From: Methanolinea sp. UBA473
Lineage (GTDB): Archaea; Halobacteriota; Methanomicrobia; Methanomicrobiales; Methanospirillaceae
Direction of reading: 5' to 3'
Assembly (NCBI GenBank): GCA_002509495.1
Contig: DAEV01000119.1
Span: 1-28,573 of the forward strand
Length of the DNA stretch: 28,573 nucleotides
Shown piece after piece: positions 22,395 through 27,118 of the stretch (its first letter is position 1; every line of letters starts with the position of its first letter). Below the pieces are notes generated by a model. It did no database searches. It was not told the DNA's origin and saw nothing but the letters and a program-made list of their open reading frames with translations. Both the position numbers and the translations under genes were made by a program.

Positions 22395-22739
22395 TTACTC
22401 CTTCATGACTTCGTCAAGCTGGGATTTTCCATAGACATAGGCAGGCATTCCTGCGAGCAGGAATGCGACCCGAAGCGCTTCTTCCACCTCTTTTTTGGTG
22501 ATGCCGAGATTGGAGGCCCCCAGAAGCTGGGCCCTTGTCGCGTGCTGGTCCCGGAGGGATGCGGCGATCGCAATCGCGATGAGCTTCTTGGTCTTCCGGG
22601 TCAACGCCCCATCGTCCCAGATGTGGCCCTCGAGCTTCATCACCATCTCATACATCTGGGGGTCTTTTTCCGCAAGGTCCTTGAAGAATTTCGGGACCTT
22701 CCCGATCATCTTCTCGAGATCTTTTGTCGTTCCAGTCAT
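22395..22739 (-). CDS. Carboxymuconolactone decarboxylase family protein
   Basis: The 114 residues match the CMD/AhpD-like helical fold: KVPKFFKDLAEKDP, then DGALTRKTKKLIAIAIAASLRD, then GASNLGITKKEVEEALRVAFLLAGMPA. Many members use a Cys-x-x-Cys to reduce peroxides. Here the equivalent segment reads RDQHATRAQLLG, so both Cys are absent and AhpD-type redox activity is not expected. It may bind a small ligand or be structural. GGGGTGA precedes the ATG. It lies 6 bases after the desulforedoxin and 4 bases before the peroxiredoxin start, a tight operon. Function is unknown; family confidence is high. Confidence 0.88.
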   Translation of the reverse strand: MTGTTKDLEKMIGKVPKFFKDLAEKDPQMYEMVMKLEGHIWDDGALTRKTKKLIAIAIAASLRDQHATRAQLLGASNLGITKKEVEEALRVAFLLAGMPAYVYGKSQLDEVMKE

Positions 22740-22745
22740 CGCAGT

Positions 22746-22874
22746 TCACCCCTTGACGAGGGTCATGGGCTGGCCGCAGCAGACCAGCTCCCCGCCGCCG
22801 GAGACCTTGACGACGACGACATTCCCGCAGATCTCACACTCGAATTCCTGTCCCTCTTTCGATACGTTCACCAT
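22746..22874 (-). CDS. Desulforedoxin-like Fe(Cys)4 protein, 42 residues
   Basis: This small gene encodes MVNVSKEGQEFECEICGNVV, followed by VVKVSGGGELVCCGQPMTL and VKG. Cys13 and Cys16 (CEIC) and the adjacent Cys32-Cys33 (VCCGQPM) are exactly the ligand set of desulforedoxin and of the N-terminal domain of desulfoferrodoxin, which bind one Fe in a distorted rubredoxin-like site. The catalytic superoxide-reductase domain of desulfoferrodoxin is absent. It should act as a small electron carrier, perhaps to peroxiredoxin or an oxidoreductase. Start: AGGAGGT lies about 9 nt before ATG 22874. It is the first gene of the operon with CMD protein and peroxiredoxin. Its small size makes it easy to miss. 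Confidence 0.88.
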   Translation of the reverse strand: MVNVSKEGQEFECEICGNVVVVKVSGGGELVCCGQPMTLVKG

Positions 22875-22933
22875 TTCAAAACTACCTCCTGATAGGAAAA
22901 ATTCCGACCATCCAGGCCGCATTATCCTCTCTG

Positions 22934-22988
22934 AAAAAGTTGTGGGAACTTTATCAGATCAGATCTGTTCTGAAAGCCTTTCCACAAC
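22934..22988 (-). promoter_or_regulatory. 50-bp imperfect inverted repeat followed by a T5 run, upstream of the redox operon
   Basis: Bases 22939-22988 form a dyad with 19 of 25 positions paired. The outer arms are GTTGTGG/CCACAAC and the inner core, TCAGATCAGA|TCTGTTCTGA, has one mismatch. On the minus strand it is followed directly by TTTTT (22934-22938). It lies between the zinc-ribbon gene and the desulforedoxin gene. It may be a terminator for the first, a regulator site for the second, or both. Confidence 0.5.
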
Positions 22989-23019
22989 CGGCTCTGCCCG
23001 CTCTTTCAAAAACCAAGAA

Positions 23020-23253
23020 TCACTGGTTGCTCTTTCCCCTCTTCGGGGGGTTCATTGCATCCTCCGGCGTCTTAATATCCGGGCGGATATGGGTCATTGG
23101 GAAGCACTGGTACTCTGCACAGGCACAGTGCGGGCATTTCCTGAGGTCCTGCTCAGCCTTGTCGAGTTTGTACTCCTTGCCGCAATCGATGCAGACATAT
23201 TTCCCGGGCCCAACTTTCTGCCCGGCTTTGACGGTGTCGGTCAAATCTATCAC
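23020..23253 (-). CDS. Zinc-ribbon / rubredoxin-like small protein
   Basis: The 77-residue protein has a ribbon with CIDCGKEY near residues 20-27, and CPHCACAEYQC about 20 residues later. These are two knuckles that should bind one metal (Zn2+ or Fe), with extra Cys. Before it is a short strand GPGKYVCIDCG, as in rubredoxin-like ribbons. The tail THIRPDIKTPEDAMNPPKRG is probably unstructured. No ATG is available. The start is GTG 23253 or TTG 23256. A strong TATA box (GGATATATAAC, about 23277-23287) predicts transcription starting at about 23257, so this mRNA is likely leaderless. It lies ahead of the desulforedoxin operon in the same direction, suggesting a redox or metal role. Family not firmly identified. 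Confidence 0.75.
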   Translation of the reverse strand: MIDLTDTVKAGQKVGPGKYVCIDCGKEYKLDKAEQDLRKCPHCACAEYQCFPMTHIRPDIKTPEDAMNPPKRGKSNQ

Positions 23254-23276
23254 CAAGACGTTCTATGGTCGCAGAA

Positions 23277-23287
23277 GTTATATATCC
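23277..23287 (-). promoter_or_regulatory. TATA box of the zinc-ribbon protein gene
   Basis: GGATATATAAC on the minus strand, centred about 25-30 bases before the TTG/GTG start at 23256/23253. This fits a leaderless transcript. Confidence 0.55.
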
Positions 23288-23351
23288 CTTTTGTTCGTAT
23301 CCTTTTAAAACCTCAAATTGACGTGGAAATTTAAATTCGCATAAAAATGGA

Positions 23352-23361
23352 GGGTATATAG
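23352..23361 (+). promoter_or_regulatory. TATA box of the divergent flavoprotein gene
   Basis: GGGTATATAG precedes the ATG at 23417 by about 60 bases, predicting a start of transcription near 23382 and a 35-nt leader. A second element, AACGTATATCC, at 23381-23391 could give a much shorter leader. Confidence 0.45.
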
Positions 23362-23416
23362 CCAGGGCGGCCGGAATCAAAACGTATATCCCCGGAGAGA
23401 CGGCAAGGTTTCTGAT

Positions 23417-24016
23417 ATGGGATACAGGGTATTGGGTCTTTTGGGAAGCCCGCTCACCGAGGGGAATACGGCCAGGCTCCTGGAGCGTGCCCTGCAGGGC
23501 GTCCGCGATGCCGGATGCGAGACAGAGACGATCGTTGTTGCAAACCTCGATTTCCAGCCCTGCATGGAGATGATGTACTGCCGGGAGCACGGGACCTGCA
23601 TGATGGACGACGATATGCAGGCCATGTATCACAAGTTCCAGGAACTGGACAGCCTGATCGTGGCGACACCGGTCATGACCATGGGGATTCCAGGAGCCCT
23701 GAAGGGGTTCATGGACCGGTTCCAGGTCTTCTTCATGGCCAAGTACGAGAGGAAGGAGTCCCTGGTCCCGAAGGAGCGGATCGCCCGGCGGCGGGGCCTT
23801 TACATCGGCATCTCTGGAATGAAGATCCCCAATGTCTTTGACGGGGCGAAACTGACCATGAAGGCCTTCTTTCACATCATCGACGTGAAATACCAGGACG
23901 AGCTCCTGATCCCGGACATGGATCACATCCGCGATATCACCACCCGGCCCGATCTCATGGAGAGTGCATATAAGAAAGGGTTCGAACTCGGAAAACTGCT
24001 CGTAGAAGGAAAGTAG
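23417..24016 (+). CDS. Isf-like flavodoxin-fold protein lacking one cluster cysteine
   Basis: This 199-residue protein is a third member of the same family, divergent from the redox operon. GLLGSPLTEGNTARLLERAL is the FMN loop, ATPVMTMGIPGALKGFMDRFQ the second flavin region, and IGISGMKIPNVFDGAKL the third. The Cys region reads CMEMMYCREHGTC: Cys49, 55 and 61 are present but the position of the second Cys of CxxCxxCx5C is Met52. The [4Fe-4S] cluster may be lost, three-coordinate or completed by another ligand. AAGGT precedes the ATG. Divergent transcription from the zinc-ribbon gene within about 165 bases suggests shared control. Electron partner unknown. Confidence 0.87.
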   Translation: MGYRVLGLLGSPLTEGNTARLLERALQGVRDAGCETETIVVANLDFQPCMEMMYCREHGTCMMDDDMQAMYHKFQELDSLIVATPVMTMGIPGALKGFMDRFQVFFMAKYERKESLVPKERIARRRGLYIGISGMKIPNVFDGAKLTMKAFFHIIDVKYQDELLIPDMDHIRDITTRPDLMESAYKKGFELGKLLVEGK

Positions 24017-24039
24017 AGAAGATATCTTGGGTCTCTGGA

Positions 24040-24708
24040 TTACAACAGCCCCTTCTCCCGCAGGCTCACGAATCCCGTTTTTGCCACGATGAGGTGGTCC
24101 AGGACCCGGATTCCCAGGATCTCACCTGCCGAAGAGAGCTGACGGGTGATCGCCAGATCCTGACTGCTGGGCTCCAGGCTGCCCGATGGATGGTTATGAA
24201 CACAGATCACAGCGGCCGCCCGGTCGGTGATAGCATCCGAGAAGACCTCACGCGGATGGACAAGGCTGTGGTTGAGAAGCCCGACGGTAATCGTCCTGGT
24301 GGTGATCACTTCGTTGGCACCATTCAACGTGAGGCAGAGGAAGTGCTCCTGTTTGCTGTCGTTTAAATGAGCGACCAGGGGCAGAACGTCGGAGGGAGAC
24401 TGTATTTTAATCCGCCTCTCCTCCACTTGTTTAATATGGCGGCGTCCGAGCTCCAGGCAGGCCAGGATCTGGGATGCTTTCGCCGGCCCGATACCCTGGA
24501 TCATCGATAAGTTTCTGTAGTTCAGATCCCCGGGACTTCCTGTAAGGAGAGCGGAGATCTCTGAGGCAACCTCTAGGACATCCTTTCCACGGGTGCCTTT
24601 CCCGATAATTGCAGCGATGAGTTCTTTGTCGGTCAGGGCGTCGGGTCCCCGTTTAGCGATCTTCTCCCTGGGGCGGTCCATCTTCTCCCGTTCCCGCATT
24701 GGTTTCAT
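24040..24708 (-). CDS. RadC family JAB/MPN-domain protein
   Basis: The 222-residue protein has the RadC layout. A helical N-terminus (RPREKIAKRGPDALTDKEL) is followed by a helix-hairpin-helix LSMIQGIGPAKASQI (about 67-81), and then the JAB metalloprotease fold with VHNHPSGSLEPSSQD (His171, His173, Asp184). These make a zinc site as in deubiquitinase-like enzymes. RadC was once linked to DNA repair, but its real function is unresolved. It is very common in bacteria and less so in archaea, so transfer from bacteria is possible. Start ATG 24708 gives a bacterial-like N-terminus; the Shine-Dalgarno is weak. It converges with the flavoprotein gene, with about 23 bases between stops. Confidence 0.9.
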   Translation of the reverse strand: MKPMREREKMDRPREKIAKRGPDALTDKELIAAIIGKGTRGKDVLEVASEISALLTGSPGDLNYRNLSMIQGIGPAKASQILACLELGRRHIKQVEERRIKIQSPSDVLPLVAHLNDSKQEHFLCLTLNGANEVITTRTITVGLLNHSLVHPREVFSDAITDRAAAVICVHNHPSGSLEPSSQDLAITRQLSSAGEILGIRVLDHLIVAKTGFVSLREKGLL

Positions 24709-24851
24709 ATGATCCGTGAAAAGTGTGGGCAGGGTAGGAGAAAAATGGGGTGCTTTTATGTTTTGATAAGGGTGTTGATCGGGCGCCGGTCAGGAATTGA
24801 GGGAAGTCCTGTTTTCCCGAGGAGTGAGGCGGTGAGAACTCCTTTCATTTA

Positions 24852-26168
24852 ATGAGATCGCTCCTAAAATACTTATGGGGGGTATGCTATCTCATTCCCT
24901 GTAGCCGGGGAAGCCAAGATGGACAGATCGCTTTACGGAATGTCGTCCTGTATTTCACGACCGATATCTTCACCTTCGTTTCGGTGTGGATGTTCGGGCT
25001 CACTGCAAGTTACCTTACCTACCTTGCCACGCACTCTTCCGGTCCCCTGGGGCTCGTGGGCGGACTCTTCAATATCCCCTTCCTCTTCTTCTCCCTCCCC
25101 GGGGGTGTCCTCGCCGACAGGCACGACCGGCGGCGGATGGTCATCTTCTTCAATCTCTGCCTCCTCGCCACCACCTGTGCGGCATTCCTCCTCGAGACCG
25201 CAGGATCCCTTGATTTCACCCTCATCCTTGCCATCTGCTTCGCGTACGGGACGATTTGGGCCCTGAACATCCCTTCGATGCTCGGCCTCGTGAAGGACAT
25301 GGCCACGGATCCGAAGGACTTTTCCCGCGTGATGGGGGCGGCGGCCTCCAACGGAAAAATCGGGCAGCTCATCGCCTCCGCTGCGTTCGGATTCCTCCTT
25401 GCTGCCTATTCCCCGACCGCGGTCCTTCTTCTGGCAATCGCGTTCAATGGGGTGGCGACGGGGTCCATGGTCCTGATCCGGAACCCTCCGCGGGCGCTTA
25501 CCCCTGCCACTTCATCGGTCCGGGAGAATATAAGGGATGGATTCTCTTATTTCCGAATCAATCCTCCGATGATCGCCATCATCCTCCTGGCGACGGTGGT
25601 GACCATCGCATTCGGATTCGTGACCTTCCAGTACCCGCTCATCGATGCCGAATACCTCCACGGGAATAAAGTCTTCCTCAGTTATCTCTATTTTGCAGGA
25701 GGACTCGGAGGACTCCTGGCCGGGATCTATCTCGGAAAGAGGAAGAGCCCGGGAGGGATCCTGTACGTCCTCCTTGGAAGCGCCTTGCTTGTCGGGATTT
25801 CAGTAACGGGGCTTGCAACGTTCGGGGAAGACCTCTATCTGGCCGCGATATGTGCCGCAGGAGTCGATTTTTCGTTCATCGCCGCATTCGGGTCCTGCAA
25901 TACCGCACTCCAGCTCCTCTGTGGTGAGGAGATGCGTGGCCGGGTGCTTGGGGTGAGTTCCATGTTCCTCTGGGGTGTGATGTCCGTCGGCATGAGCCTG
26001 ATCGCTTTTTTCGCGGCATCTTTCGGGATCGCCAGCGGACTCATCCTCACCGCGATCCTGGCCTTCGGAGGTGCCGTGATTTTCGCGACCACTCTTCCCT
26101 GGCAGCGGCCTGGAATACGGAAGATATGCCTGGAGAGGGGGCTTAGTGAGTCGGATTGGCCTCTTTGA
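24852..26168 (+). CDS. MFS transporter (MFS_3 / enterobactin-exporter type)
   Basis: The 438-residue protein has about 12 membrane segments. LFNIPFLFFSLPGGVLADRH followed by DRRRMVI contains the typical GxxxDRxxRR loop between segments 2 and 3. MLGLVKDMATDPKDFSRVMG and AAASNGKIGQLIASAAFG match the MFS_3 subfamily of proton-driven exporters. The second half has EEMRGRVLGVSSMFLWG. The substrate cannot be deduced. The start at 24852 gives an unusual Cys-containing N-terminus (KYLWGVCYLIPCSRGSQDG) before the first segment. No Shine-Dalgarno is present and other starts are not available in frame, so the N-terminus is uncertain. It is followed by rubrerythrin, but that gene has its own promoter. 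Confidence 0.87.
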   Translation: MRSLLKYLWGVCYLIPCSRGSQDGQIALRNVVLYFTTDIFTFVSVWMFGLTASYLTYLATHSSGPLGLVGGLFNIPFLFFSLPGGVLADRHDRRRMVIFFNLCLLATTCAAFLLETAGSLDFTLILAICFAYGTIWALNIPSMLGLVKDMATDPKDFSRVMGAAASNGKIGQLIASAAFGFLLAAYSPTAVLLLAIAFNGVATGSMVLIRNPPRALTPATSSVRENIRDGFSYFRINPPMIAIILLATVVTIAFGFVTFQYPLIDAEYLHGNKVFLSYLYFAGGLGGLLAGIYLGKRKSPGGILYVLLGSALLVGISVTGLATFGEDLYLAAICAAGVDFSFIAAFGSCNTALQLLCGEEMRGRVLGVSSMFLWGVMSVGMSLIAFFAASFGIASGLILTAILAFGGAVIFATTLPWQRPGIRKICLERGLSESDWPL

Positions 26169-26210
26169 TCCGATCGGGGAGGAAACGCAGGGGCCGGAGG
26201 CCTCGAAGAA

Positions 26211-26219
26211 TACATATTT
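26211..26219 (+). promoter_or_regulatory. TATA box of the rubrerythrin gene
   Basis: ACATATTTA at about 30 bases before the ATG at 26246 predicts transcription start near 26241, leaving almost no leader. Confidence 0.45.
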
Positions 26220-26245
26220 AGGCCCCTCCCTCCAAGATCAGGTCT

Positions 26246-26746
26246 ATGGCATCCATGGAGAATGCAATGGAGGCCTTTGCCGGCGAGTCCCAGGCCAACA
26301 GGAAGTATGCCGCCTTCGCCGAGCAGGCCGATTCGGAAGGATACAAGAATATCGCCCGCCTGTTCAGGGCCGCATCGGAGGCAGAGGCAATCCATGCCAA
26401 GAAATTATTGAAGGCCATGGCGAAGATCCAGACCACGAAGGAGAACGTGGCGGGAGCGGTCGCCGGAGAGACCCACGAGTTCAAGACAATGTATCCCGGC
26501 TTTGTCAAGGAAGCCGATGCCGAGAAGAAGAGCGATTTCGGACTGGTCTTCACCTATGCGATGAAGGCAGAGGAGGTGCATGCGGGTCTCTACAAGGAAG
26601 CCCAGAACAACCTCAACCATGGACAGGACATGTCCAACCGGGCAGTCACGATCTGCCCGGTCTGCGGCAATATCTTCCTTGGGCCCGCCCCGGACAAGTG
26701 CCCGATCTGCAACGCCGTAAGGAAGGTATTTAAGGAGATCCCCTGA
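26246..26746 (+). CDS. Rubrerythrin
   Basis: The 166-residue protein combines a diiron four-helix domain with a rubredoxin domain. Iron ligands are seen in AFAGESQANRKYAAFAEQAD and SEAEAIHAKKLL of the first half, and AGETHEFKTMYP and MKAEEVHAGLY of the second. CPVCGNIFLGPAPDKCPICN near the C-terminus binds one Fe in two CxxC knuckles. Rubrerythrin reduces H2O2 to water in anaerobes, using electrons from rubredoxin or NAD(P)H reductases. Start: ATG 26246; an ATG at 26255 is also possible. A TATA box 30 bases upstream fits a leaderless or short-leader mRNA. It adds to the oxidant-defence set with the redox island 2-6 kb away. Confidence 0.95.
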   Translation: MASMENAMEAFAGESQANRKYAAFAEQADSEGYKNIARLFRAASEAEAIHAKKLLKAMAKIQTTKENVAGAVAGETHEFKTMYPGFVKEADAEKKSDFGLVFTYAMKAEEVHAGLYKEAQNNLNHGQDMSNRAVTICPVCGNIFLGPAPDKCPICNAVRKVFKEIP

Positions 26747-27118
26747 CTAGGGATCTTTGTTCACCATCATTAGGTTGTTCTTTCCCATGAAGAATTCAAA
26801 AGAAAAGATTAATCAATGATTATTTTACCTCCGCTAATAAAAAAAAATACAATTTTGTGATGAATTGCAGAAATCCATCGATTATTGAGGATAAAAACTA
26901 CAAAAAAATCATAAACTCTATATACTACAGTATAAGAAACTCTCGTGAAAGGATAGAGTACGAGAAGGGCGGGTTCAAGTCTTGTGATCCTTACCAGGAT
27001 GTGGATTTCGGCTTTTTGTTATTTCCAGTACAATCCCTGCTAAAAAATCCGGATCGATGGGATCTCTAATGGCACAAGATGGGAAAGGCCAGAATATTGA
27101 AACCGGGGACGAAAAAAT
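26747..27118. other. AT-rich, nearly gene-free stretch between rubrerythrin and the surface protein
   Basis: About 370 bases, clearly richer in A and T than the rest of the window. It holds an oligo-A run (26837-26846 region), a 13-bp dyad TAATCA-A-TGATTA at 26810-26822, and a TATACT-AC-AGTATA dyad at 26921-26934, which may be a promoter. One small open frame (26860-27069) is listed separately with low confidence. No tRNA or IS end was found. Confidence 0.45.
26860..27069 (+). CDS. Doubtful small open frame, 69 residues
   Basis: The translation is Lys/Ile/Tyr-rich in the first half (IIEDKNYKKIINSIYYSIRN) and has no recognised motif. Base use is much more AT-rich than in the window's real genes. 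There is no Shine-Dalgarno; the possible start is ATG 26860 or GTG 26857. It may be a chance frame in AT-rich DNA, a recently gained gene, or a decayed one. Confidence 0.2.
   Translation: MNCRNPSIIEDKNYKKIINSIYYSIRNSRERIEYEKGGFKSCDPYQDVDFGFLLFPVQSLLKNPDRWDL

Noticed and set aside
26965..26990. GGGTTCAAGTC, similar to a tRNA T-loop
   Set aside because: The flanking bases do not pair into a T-stem and no acceptor, D or anticodon arms are present.
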